Shown here: positions 13,213 to 43,858 of the stretch, in pieces
Position numbering within the stretch: position 1 is the stretch's first letter
Layout of the letters: each line of letters starts with the position of its first letter
Source: Nannobrachium achirus
Taxonomy: Eukaryota; Chordata; Actinopteri; Myctophiformes; Myctophidae
Reading direction: 5' to 3'
Length of the DNA stretch: 64,000 bases
Assembly (NCBI GenBank): GCA_963921795.1
Contig: OY997651.1
Span: 38,472,667 to 38,536,666 of the forward strand
Made by a program: the position numbers and the translations under genes
Notes under the pieces: model-generated
The model's database searches: none
What the model saw: only the letters and a program-made list of their open reading frames with translations
What the model was told of the DNA's origin: nothing

Positions 13213-13429
13213 AAATCGCGAAAAGTCTTTGAATATTTCAAATCCTTCTAAGGTTTTTTGAAAAACACTGTTTCATCTGAAGGACCCTCAAAATGATATG
13301 TATTTCTATTTGGCCACGGACCCCCATCTCAAAATATTTAGTTCCAGGGACCCCCCCAGAAGCAAAACTGGGTTACAAATGTTGGTATATCTACTATTTT
13401 TCAATAGCTAAATAGCTATAAAATAATTA

Positions 13430-13562
13430 AGGCCCCTCCATCATGGGCCCTGGTAACTCAGTCCCAAGGTCATCCGGATCGGAAATCGAACCGGCGACGC
13501 CAGCAGGCATCATAGCCTAGTATGTGGTATGCGCCTTGACCACTAGGCCAGCGGGCGCCCCA
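13430..13562 (-). mobile_element. tRNA-derived SINE
   Basis: On the minus strand GCTGGCCTAGTGGTCAAGGC (A box) and CGCCGGTTCGATTTCCG (B box) start a tRNA-like head; the body continues towards 13430. Confidence 0.7.
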
Positions 13563-14069
13563 ATTAAGTACAGTATTGAGTAAATGTACTTTCCACCACT
13601 GTGTGGCGAATCATTGGCACATTTCTTGTTAATGGCTGCCAGCAGGCTAAGGACCTCAGTTTCCAGAATATTCTTCAAATCTGTCAATGAAAACCCGGTC
13701 CTTTTTGTGAACGAGGCTGCTGACCGGAACCAGTCAACCAGGCTCAGTCTGTCTGTCCAGCTTATGGGAGACCCCCCAAATTGATATCTTTCACTTAATC
13801 CATGAAGACCCAGGGGCGATTCTACAAATGCCTTCTAAACCAGTGGGTCTCAACCTGTGGGTCGTGGCCCGCAGGGGGGTCCCCAAATTATTTTGTTTAG
13901 CTAAATGTTAGCATTGTTTTCTCACTCAACAGTAAATAGACCAACATAGAGTATAAGACTGTATACAGGGTATCTGCACATTTCTAAAGTGAAAATGTAA
14001 GGATTTTAAAGACCTTTTAAGTACCTCTGTTCAAACATTGGTCAAATTGTCAAATATTATAGGCAGAAA

Positions 14070-14129
14070 TTGTGAAAATAGCTGATCTATATGAGGCGTT
14101 GTGAGCATGTAGATCGGCTATTTTCACAA
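14070..14129. repeat. Hairpin module
   Basis: ATTGTGAAAATAGCTGATC against GATCGGCTATTTTCACAAT; inner left arm shortened. Confidence 0.75.
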
Positions 14130-14649
14130 TGGCATAGATTGAGTCAAACTAAATGTAATGCCGACTCCTACAATTCCAAGTGCTTGTGCAGGGTGGGTGG
14201 TTCCCAGTTCAAATATGATTATTTTGTGGGTTGTGGCCTGAAAAGGTTGAGAACCAGTGTTCTAAACCAGTAGTTCTCAAACCTTTTCCGTGCCACGGAC
14301 CCCCAAATGTATATATATTTGGCCGCGGACCCCCATGTCTGACATATGTTTTGTACCGGGGAACCCCAGAAGAGAAATTTGTGTTCAAAGAAATCTCCTG
14401 TGAGCTTGTAGATCTTAATGTTTGAATAGCCAACCGTAAAGTCTAAAACGACACAGATACTTATATGAGATACTTAAAGTGTGGTTCCTGTGGAAATAAG
14501 CCTCGGCTTTCTAGGATCTCCTTTTAGTTGACCTTGTACCAGTGATTTGTACTGTCATGAAACTGTACTTTTTTCTATTGCAAACTTCTAATAAATTCTT
14601 CAATCAATACTTTCACGATTTTAAAGGGTTCATCTGCAAGTGCAAATAT

Positions 14650-14930
14650 TTCAGCTCAGTGGCCTTGTGGTTAGAGTGTCCGCCCTGAGACTGGGAGGTC
14701 GGGGTTTGATCCCCGGCCGGGTCATACCAAAGACTGTAAAACTAGGACCCAATAATGCCTCCCTGCTTGGCACTCAGCATCAAGGTTTGGATTGGAGGGT
14801 TAGATAAATACTACCGATTCCCGAGCACAGCACGGCTACCGCTCCAAGAGATGGGTCAAATGCGGAGAACAAATCTCGCATACAGCAATGTATGTGACAA
14901 ATAGTAGGACGTTAACTTTAACCTTTGGCC
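14650..14930 (+). mobile_element. tRNA-derived SINE
   Basis: GTGGCCTTGTGGTTAGAGTG (A box) and GGGGTTTGATCCCCGG (B box), followed by a body ending ACGTTAACTTTAACC. Confidence 0.75.
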
Positions 14931-15869
14931 AGACATTACAACTGATTTTATTACCTTAGTAAACCTTTTCATAAACACTTGTTTTCACTATGTTTTCAAT
15001 TGCTAGTTTGGAGACCTGCCCTCGCTGCGGTTGCAGCCAATAGCAATCGTTTTCGGTAACATTTTGGACTGGATAGATGGTGGATTTGAAATATTTGAAA
15101 AAACATGCTTCAAAACGGGTCTATAGAAACCAATGGGGTCACTTTGTCCTTCTTGTTTACAGTCTATGCGTGGTCCTGACTTCTGACGCACTGTTTGGGA
15201 AACGATACAGTGCCATACAGCATCATTTCAGTCCATGCTTTTCTGGAAGCTGGACTATGAAGGTTTTCAAGGTTGTACTTTATTGTTACGTCTTTTGTAC
15301 AGGTACATAAGAGTAAAATTTGTTTTTGTTTGGCATCCTTCAGACAATGCAGTCGTATATCAAAAAAACAATATAATAACAGCAAACCACATCTAAAAAT
15401 AATAATAATAATAATCTAAAAAGGTGTACGGTAAATAATAGTAAGACGTAAAATGGCCTTTAGGCTACAAAACTAGTGTCATGTGTGTCATTGGGTGCTC
15501 AAGTTGCACCTCCGCCCATCGCTCTGTGCATTTACACGCACGCACACACACACAGAAAGGCAAGAGTGGGGCCGGGTGGGTGCAACTATCTTAGGCTTTA
15601 ATTGTTTCTTCTTTCTGTTTAGAGTTTTTTTTTCTTTTCTTTCTTGTTCTCACGCATTGATCAGAATTTATTAGACTGATTAGCATGTGTTTGTTAACAC
15701 ATTTTCACACAATGTGTCGTCCAGATGTGTCGCCATTTGGGATAATGTAATGGTTTGTGGTCTGCTTTGTGTCGGAAGTTGCTCCACATACCCCAATTAA
15801 TTTGATTTCTCTTCTTCTCTCTCTATCTCTCTCTCTCTTCCTGTCTCTCTCTCCCCGTGTGTCTCTTAC
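14931..15869. other. No exon recognised downstream of AtuA-like exon 18
   Basis: Searched by eye for a continuation after HPVTR; none found. It holds a repeat tail (TACGTCTTTTGTACAGGTAC near 15290) also seen reversed near 59940, an AAT run and CT-rich runs. Confidence 0.5.
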
Positions 15870-36133
<20,264 letters not shown>

Positions 36134-36594
36134 TATAAAAAAAAAGATATGTGTGTATTTATTTTAAGGCTTTAAAAATGAACAAAACGACGACAAAACC
36201 TCTTCTCGTCTCCACCAGGCACCAGTGGTTTCTAATCAAGGTATCCAGTGTCCGCCGACCAAAACAATCCGGCTGGAAACACGCAGTCCAATCCAGAGAA
36301 TCTAGAGCAGAGGTCGCATAGGGTCTTCTTCTGGTGCACTGCCGCCACCCAGTGGTGGAAAGTAACCAAGTACATTTACTAGGACAGTGGTTCTCAAATT
36401 CACTTTTTCCACGTCAAGTCAAGGACCCCAAAAATGATATGTATGTCTCCCCAACTAAAAAATAACAATATTTTGTGCCAGGGACCCCCAGAAGCAAAGA
36501 TTTTAGTTATTTTATTGATTTAACACACGTATATTATTTTTTTTTATTTTACATCACATGCTGAGTGGGCGGGTTGGGCTGTAAACGGTCCCAT

Positions 36595-36846
36595 GGTTGT
36601 ATCTAGTGATTGGCGTAAAATGGCACTGCCTCCCTTTACACTCTCTGACCCCATTGGGTGAAATCGTAAGTCAATCGATGGACCCGGAAAACAGTGCGCT
36701 TTGTAAACAAATTACATGTGTCGCTGTTTTATGATTGTGTTTGATTATACATAGAGGAATAAGGATAGATACATTGTTATGCATTGTCTGTCTATCTACC
36801 TTGGGAATAGCCTACTAAAGAGAAATACCGAGTTAAGAAATACTGA
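36595..36846 (+). promoter_or_regulatory. Copy 1 promoter and predicted 5' non-coding exon
   Basis: Two inverted CCAAT boxes (ATTGG at 36609 and 36653) lie 44 bp apart in a block conserved in all four cluster copies. A strong donor (ACTGA|GTAAGT) after 36846 marks the likely end of a non-coding first exon. The acceptor would be GTGTAACAG near 37361. Confidence 0.5.
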
Positions 36847-36979
36847 GTAAGTAATCCTGCAAATCTTCAAAATGTGGATTGTTGTTGTAAGAGGCGCATT
36901 ATTAGCTATCTATTACACACAATTCAATTCAATTCAATGGGCTTTATTTATCACATATGTTTACATTTCCAAAGCAGAA

Positions 36980-37045
36980 GAAGTATACACAATACAATAC
37001 AATACAATACAATACAATACAATACAATACAATACAATATACAAT
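36980..37045. repeat. (ACAAT)n microsatellite
   Basis: About 12 pentanucleotide units in the 5' intron of zinc-finger copy 1; not seen in copies 2-4. Confidence 0.95.
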
Positions 37046-37278
37046 GCAATACAATCAACACAGCATTTGTACAAGTGAAAGGAGTGAAACAGTTTTCATG
37101 TGTTAAGGTTACATGCATGCAGTGCAGGGATACAATGATTAATAGTATTTTCGTTCATTTGATATCCTTATCCTATAGATTTGCCCCGACATCTGCCATC
37201 TGAACCAATTATATTTTACTGGAGTAAAATCAAGCATTTGATGTGGCTCTATTAGACAACTGCAACATTTATGTAGGC

Positions 37279-37280
<2 letters not shown>

Positions 37281-37332
<52 letters not shown>
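37281..37332. repeat. (GT)n microsatellite
   Basis: Just upstream of the copy 1 exon A acceptor; absent from copies 2-4. Confidence 0.97.
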
Positions 37333-37336
<4 letters not shown>

Positions 37337-37408
37337 ATTTATTACTTTGAGTTGTGTAACAGGCTGGCCCTGGAGTGACAGATGGCTCCACCGCATTCAG
37401 GCATTCAG

Positions 37409-40368
37409 ATGGCATCTCTGAAGGAGCTGAGGGTCTCCTTGGTGGACTGTATGAAGACCCCCACAGACCTGGCAAGAGCCCTGAAGGAGGAGCAGCAGTT
37501 TGAGGAGGAGGAGGTGCAGCTACGAGGTAACGATGGCTTTGGTGTAAACTTGAGGCAAACAAACAGTGCCCCAAGTTTAGTTTCAATGATGACCAGTGGT
37601 GGTAAAGTAACTACTAGGTCTTTGCACACAGGCGCGTTCATCCGCACGGATAAAACGGACAATTTCATTTCTTTAAAAGAAATTCTCTATGACCTCATGC
37701 ACACCGGATGCGAATTAGCCGTGCGACGAGTGGCTGCGGCCATGCGTTTTTTTTCTCGATCGAACCCAGTTCGATTTGTGCGTCTTGTCGCATGCGGTAA
37801 AACTCATCACTCCTTTTGGGATCCGCAGTGTGGATTTCGCACAGCATTGCACACCAAATCCAATGCGTTTTAATCATGCTGCAGCAAACGGAAAAAAAAG
37901 AAAAAAACGCAACTGTCCTGTGTGCAAAGGGCTGTACTGAACCTAAAAACTAGGTATTTCCAATTTTCAGTACTTTTACTACTCTATATCTCAGAGGCAA
38001 ATATTGTACTTTTACTCCACTAGAATTAGCCAGCGTCAAGGAGGAACTGGAGACACCGGTACGATCCCCGCAGACTCATGGCACCAGCCACGGAATCCAG
38101 ATCTTGTCCGTGGTGGGTTGGGGAGATGAGGCTGCAGCTCCACAGCTCTGCACCACGGGTGAGCCAGTTGATTAGTGTGTACTGTATACATTGTGTGTAG
38201 CATGTTGTCAGAGAGAAATGTCCAAAAACCATCACTTTTCAAGAAATGGAGAAAAGAAAAGTGGATCTAGTGGAGTAATTTAGTCACAAGCGCCTGTTAA
38301 CACGTTACATTGGTTAAATGTTTCACACAGGAGAGAGAAACTTTCCAAAAAAAGGTGACTTTTCAGGAAATGGAGGGAAAAAAATGTTTCTATGGATCTT
38401 GTGGAATTAATAATTTTGTCACAAGCTCTTGTTAATACGTTTCTAAAAGCCACAGGCTTCATTGTAGGTCAAACTGTAAAAATAGTAGGTCTACAAGCTC
38501 ACAACGTGTTGCAACGCTTTTAGTATCATATCGTGCTATCATGTATCACTCATAATTTGTTTTGTGGTCTGCATCTTTTTTCTATCAGATGGGTTTTACG
38601 TTTGCAAATCGCTGACGGTCGATCTGGTGGACGCAAATATCGAGCGAATCGCAGAACAACATACTTTGGACGACGGCGTCGACAACAATGACTTCGACGA
38701 CGACGACATCGACTTGGAAATGTGTGAGCCAAGTAGTGGCTCAGAATGGGACGGTGGCTCGGAGGACAGCGTGGATGGACAGGAGTCGGGTCAAGAGAAT
38801 GAAGGTAATCCACCCATTAAAGGTGATACACCATGCATTTAAAAAGTATTTTTGTCATATTGTTTATGTCCCAAAAACGTTTTTCAAAAGGTTTGAGGTT
38901 AATTACCACTCCTGAATAGAGAGCCTCTCTCATTTTTGAATGGCTCTCAGAGCATTTTCAGCTGCAGTACCACCTTTGGCCCAGGACGCCCAGAAGAGAT
39001 GATTTGAAAGATTGTTTATTTTATTTGTCAAAAACACTTGTATATCTGTTTTCTTTTTTTAAATAGCCATGGTTCAATCCATTATTCAATGCAAGAGTTG
39101 TCTGTCTAAACTATATAGGGGCTTAAGTGGTTTGCTGTCATCATCACCCAACATTCCCAACTCATACATCACATAATAAATAACCAAAGATTACTATCTC
39201 TTTCTTTCTTTCTCTCTCTCGTCTCTCACCTATATATTTAGATGCTGATCCCCAGAGTAAACTAACAGTGAAGAAGATCTACCAATGTGAAACATGTGGC
39301 AAGAGCTTCACCACCAGATACTCTCTGGCGCAGCATTTTTCCCTTCACTCAGATAAGCGCCAGAGGCGTCACCAATGTGACCAGTGCGACAAGAGTTTCT
39401 TCACGCGGCAAGTACTGAAGCAGCACCAAGTCACGCACCAGGCCGAGAAACCCTACCGCTGCGACGAGTGCGGCAAAGGGTTCAAACGAGAGTGGTGCAT
39501 GAAGGAGCACCAGCTGACGCACCAGCTGACCAGGGAGAAACCGTACATATGCAACCAGTGCGGCAAGGAATGTACCCGGAAAGCAGACCTCAAGAGCCAC
39601 CTGCTGAGTCACTCGGATGTGAAGCCGTTTCCGTGCACGTCCTGCGGGAAGCGCTTCAAACAGCTGGGGAAGCTGAAGCTTCATCTGAGGGTTCACACAG
39701 GAGAGAAACCCTACCAGTGCAAACAGTGCCTCAAGTGCTTTGCTGTGGCCGAAGCCCTCGAGACCCACCAGTACTCGCACACCGGTGAGAAACCCTTCAA
39801 ATGTACGCTGTGCCCCAAGAGCTTCAGCGACAGGAGCAACTTGAATACGCACCAGAGCGTGCACACGGGAGAGAAGCGATTCAGCTGCGGCGTCTGCGGG
39901 AAGGGCTTCAGACTCTTGCAGCACTTGAAGAGTCACGAATGCTTAACGGGAGAGAAACCCCTCAAGTGTGACGAGTGCGGGCGGGGATACTGGACGCCGT
40001 CGGGCTTGAGAGCGCACAAGGCGAAGCACGGGCGAGAGACGCCGGCAGACATGGAGAAGAAGGAGGAGACCCCGCATCGCTGCGACGAGTGCGGGAAGGG
40101 CTTCAGGACGCGCGCGACACTAAAGAAACACCAGGTCGTCCACTCGGGAGAGAAACCTTACGGATGCGACGCCTGCGGGAAGCGGTTCAATCTCAAGAGC
40201 AACCTCACCAAACACCTGAGCATTCACACAGGGGAGAAACCTTACAAGTGTGAACACTGTGGAACATCTTTTAGGCTTCTTCAGCACCTTACCAGTCACC
40301 GGCTGACCCATAAGAAAGACAAGTCGTCACATTCAGTGTCTGACAGCATCAGTAGAGAAGCTGTGTAG
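37409..40368 (+). CDS. C2H2 zinc-finger protein, cluster copy 1 (three coding exons)
   Basis: Exons 37409-37526, 38589-38804 and 39242-40368 join in phase 1/phase 1 to give 486 residues. Exon A encodes MASLKELRVSLVDCMKTPTD and a Glu-rich tail; exon B is very acidic (runs of Asp). The last exon holds 12 C2H2 fingers with TGEKP-type linkers; the eighth (CGVCGKGF...HECL) lacks the second zinc-binding His. No KRAB, SCAN, BTB or FINZ-like domain is seen. The upstream ATG at 37382 is absent from copies 2-4, so 37409 is the preferred start. A nuclear DNA-binding regulator is expected from the fold; targets are unknown. Confidence 0.88.
38819..38977. mobile_element. TIR element AAAGGTGATAC in copy 1 intron
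   Basis: Ends AAAGGTGATACACC and GCAGTACCACCTTT. Its reverse complement lies in copy 2 at 45367-45536. Confidence 0.7.
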
Positions 40369-40604
40369 AGGTTAAAAGGATCAATTACATAGTATTTCCA
40401 AATTTCTATTCTTTTACTTCTACTCCACTAGGCCTACATCTTAAAGGAAAATAGTGTACCTTTACTCCACTGCAATTATTTGAAAACGTACAAAACATGT
40501 ATTAACATCTTCAGCCGTATTTCAACTTTGGCTATTTGAAAAGGATGTGACACATTGTGAGCTTGTAGACCGTCTATTTTCAAAAGAGTTTTTTTAATCC
40601 ATGA

Positions 40605-40865
40605 TGAACTTGTGAAATGGGACATAGCCACGCAGGAAAACACACATGGAGATGACATGCATCTGTACAAGGTTCTGCTGGCTGCCAGCAAAAAAGCAAT
40701 AACAAGATTGTGGTATGAAAATGACCCTCCAACTTGTGAGCAGTGGCTGTCCATCGTGGAGGAAATATATGTGATGGAGAGATTTACACAAACTCAGGAT
40801 ACAAGAAGAACGGTTCCTTGAGAAATTGGAGAAATGGACTAAATACATAACCCAGAATAATGACA
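40605..40865 (+). mobile_element. L1-like ORF2 3'-end fragment, copy 1
   Basis: Encodes LLAASKKAITRLWYENDPPT then CEQWLSIVEEIYVMERF, typical of the C-terminus of L1/Tx1-type ORF2. The same fragment sits downstream of all three complete zinc-finger copies, so it was inserted before the duplications. Confidence 0.6.
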
Positions 40866-41150
40866 CCACGAATGTGTAATATGCGGACTACAGTGTGATG
40901 ATAAAAATGATGTAAAAATGTTGACCCTGTGAAAATAGGTGCATGTGACAAGCTGCAAATACAAATTAAGTTTAAAACAAAGAAATGGGACATAGCCTAC
41001 TGCATAATGACTACTTTTACTACTAATACACTTGAAGTGTATTTTGATATGCCATTACTTTTGTTCTTTTATACAGGTCAATTCTAGTAACAGAGTGTTT
41101 CTACATTGCAATGTTGCTACTTTTAGTTTAAGTAAAAGAACAACACCTCA

Positions 41151-41471
41151 CGGCCGGACTACACCAAAAAAATGCGTGCATACGCGCGTACTGTCCGTGA
41201 AGACGCTCGCGTATGCGTAAACGCTCCAGGCTACACCAAGGAGGGAGTATATGTGAGGAAGACCAGATAGTCTGTGTACAAAGCGCATACGCCTGCTTAA
41301 AAAATAGAACCGATCCTATTTTTAGGGAATGCGTATCCGTGGTTCGCGCTATCCTTACGCCTGGTGTAGCCGGCTGAATTGATATATATTGGATCTATCC
41401 AAAACGCGCATACGCGCGCGCGCCCCGCATACGCACTGACGCGCGCGAAACGGCTTGGTGTAGCTCGGCCG
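41151..41471. mobile_element. CpG-rich TIR element specific to zinc-finger copy 1
   Basis: Ends CGGCCGGACTACACCAA and TTGGTGTAGCTCGGCCG with a 3-bp TCA duplication. The equivalent place in copies 2 and 3 reads straight through, so this is a clean insertion. The interior is unusually rich in ACGCG/GCGCGC. Confidence 0.85.
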
Positions 41472-41571
41472 TCACTGTGTTTACCACCATGGTGAGCCCA
41501 TAGCATTAACTTGTGTTTACCTTTCTTACTGTAGTCGCTCCTAAATTACAGGCCTACATTGGCTCTCATTT

Positions 41572-41628
41572 AGCTCTGGTCCATAGCGTTAGAAGGAGAC
41601 TTTGGTCTAACGCTATGGACCAGAGCTA
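41572..41628. repeat. Inverted repeat downstream of copy 1
   Basis: AGCTCTGGTCCATAGCGTTA pairs with TAACGCTATGGACCAGAGCT. Present in copy 2 at about 47474-47521 and disrupted in copy 3 near 53200. Confidence 0.8.
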
Positions 41629-42429
41629 ACTCCCATTTACTGCCTGCACAGAGTAACCAACCAAAGGTATGGCAGTCCAGTTTCTTCAAAGCCTGGTCCA
41701 ACCCTACAACCCCTCCTCCCCACTCGGATCAGCTAACACAGGGAAGCTGTCAGAACCTTCCCTAAAACATCCAGCACAACGTCCAAGACTCCTCCCTTCT
41801 GGCTTCCAAACTGAGGAACAAACTCCTCATTGCAGTTAGAACTGAAGATTCACTCTCAAAGTTCCTCAAAAAGTTCTCAAAGTTTGTATTCTGAAAACTC
41901 ACCTCTTCAGACTTCACCTCAGCCCATAGAACATGACATAGCCTTGACATCCATGCAGTATACAAAGGTTAAAATTGAATTTAGATAGCATGTTATTTAG
42001 ACGTATGCTAAATTAATTTGTTTACCTGGCATCCTATAGTTTCTATAGTTTCAATGTACAGATTTATTTCTTTTTTTATATTATATTGTTTAGACTGATG
42101 CAATATACAGTAGGTTATAGATTACTGTGGCTCTTCACTGTCTCTGTACATTTGATGTATGTGATTACCTTACTTAATGCAAGTCGCTCTGGTTAAAGAG
42201 CATCTGAGTGCCTAAATTGTAAATTGTTCACAATGGTAAAATGTGGGTCTATGTATGCAGCCCTCACCTACAGGGAAAAATACACTGTCTAAGCAAAGGA
42301 GTTTTTGACCATAGTCAAATAAATGTTAAGACGATAATCATACAGTCATGCTCCAGAGAAGTTCAATGATATTTCACGAGGCACATCTCTATGGCATGCC
42401 ATAAACACACACACACCTGACTATAGAGC

Positions 42430-42835
42430 AGGGATTTTGCACCCCTGTAAATAACGTTTTCATCCACGGCACCCCTGAATTACACCATTCATTTTTTGAA
42501 TCTTACATCATATTAGCAATTTAGCAAACGTACAAATATCTTTCCACCTAAGATACGGTAGGTTACAGAGAAATATCCGTTTCCATCAGAACTGACTGAA
42601 AATAAAGTTATACCTGACGTTTAATCACTTGAACCTCAGCATCCCTATTATGGGGGGAAGATTCACCAAAGATTGCTGATCTACAACCTCACAAGGTGAT
42701 GCGTAGATGGGGAAATAACTCAAGTAGTGATATTGATGAATTCCAAATATTATCAAAGTATTCTGAGGCACGCAGGCACCCCTGGACTGGCATCATGGCA
42801 CCCTAGGGTTCCCACTTTGGGAAATCCTGCTATAG
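42430..42835. mobile_element. TIR element CAGGGATTTTGCACCCC downstream of copy 1
   Basis: Ends CAGGGATTTTGCACCCC and ACTTTGGGAAATCCTG. Counterparts: 48372-48780 (copy 2) and 53829-54262 (copy 3). Only the copy 3 version keeps a full hairpin. Confidence 0.65.
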
Positions 42836-43239
42836 AATATCAGCAGGTTTGGGGATAAAGTGAGAAAGGTGAGGTTGAGAGAGGTTTTGACATGTGAAAA
42901 GGAGGGATGAGGATCACATTGGGAGAAGGATGCTGAATATGCTGCCAGGCAAGAGGAGAAGAGGAAGTCAAGAAGAGGTTTATGGATGTGGTGAGAAAGA
43001 AACGACATGCAGGTGGCTGGAGAGTGACAGAGGAAGACGCAGAAAACAGAACCATGTGTAAACTGATGGTCTAATCTAACTTGTTAAAAATTAAGATGTT
43101 CAATTGTATGTTCTTTGGCAGCCATTTAAAAACAGATTATTTGGCGCCATCTCCTGGCGAAACCGAGAAGAACAAGGGGAGTTGTGGCAACAAAATCCAG
43201 TCTAACCCAACCATCCTTCCGGACGATGGGATGTGTAGC

Positions 43240-43467
43240 TAGCTAGTGATTGGCGTAATATGGCACTGCCTCCACCTACACTCTCTGAACCCATTGGATG
43301 AAATCATAGGTCAATCAACGGATCCGGAAAACACTCAAAACAGAGTGCGCTTTGTAAACTTGTGTCGCTGGTGTTAGATAAATAGAGGTATAATATAAGG
43401 ATACATTATTTCAATGATTTATCTGAGAACTGATGCTGGGAATATATAGCCTAAAGAGAAATACTGA
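43240..43467 (+). promoter_or_regulatory. Copy 2 promoter and predicted 5' non-coding exon
   Basis: ATTGG at 43249 and 43293 with the same 44-bp spacing; donor ACTGA|GTAAGT at 43468; acceptor GTATAACAG near 43810. Confidence 0.5.
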
Positions 43468-43858
43468 GTAAGTAATCCTGCAAATCTGCATAATATGGAA
43501 TTGATTTTGTTGTAAGATGTGCATTATTGTTAAGCTATTAGCTATCTATGAGCATACACACTAGGTTTTGCCCCAGAATGAACCAATTATATTTTAATTT
43601 AATAAAATCAAGCATTTGTTGTGGCTCTATTAGAATGCACAACTGCAACATTTGTTTATTACTTTGAGTGGGAGTTAAAAAGGATCTCAATTTAAATAAG
43701 TCTAGGCTTACTTGAGCTATTGTACCAGTGAACTGTACTGTCATGAAACTGTACCTTTTTCTATGCAAAACTTCTGATACTTAGATTATTCAATCAAAGT
43801 TGTATAACAGAGGCTGGCCCTGGAGTGACAGAAGGCGCCACCGCATTCAGGCATTCAG

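Noticed and set aside
37382-37873. 163-residue open frame covering zinc-finger exon A
   Set aside because: It reads through the conserved donor at 37527 into intron. Only the part to 37526 is conserved in the other copies.
39349-39936. 195-residue open frame antisense to the zinc-finger exon
   Set aside because: It mirrors the finger repeats of copy 1. Similar shadows occur at 45793-46320 and 51332-52057. No independent signal.
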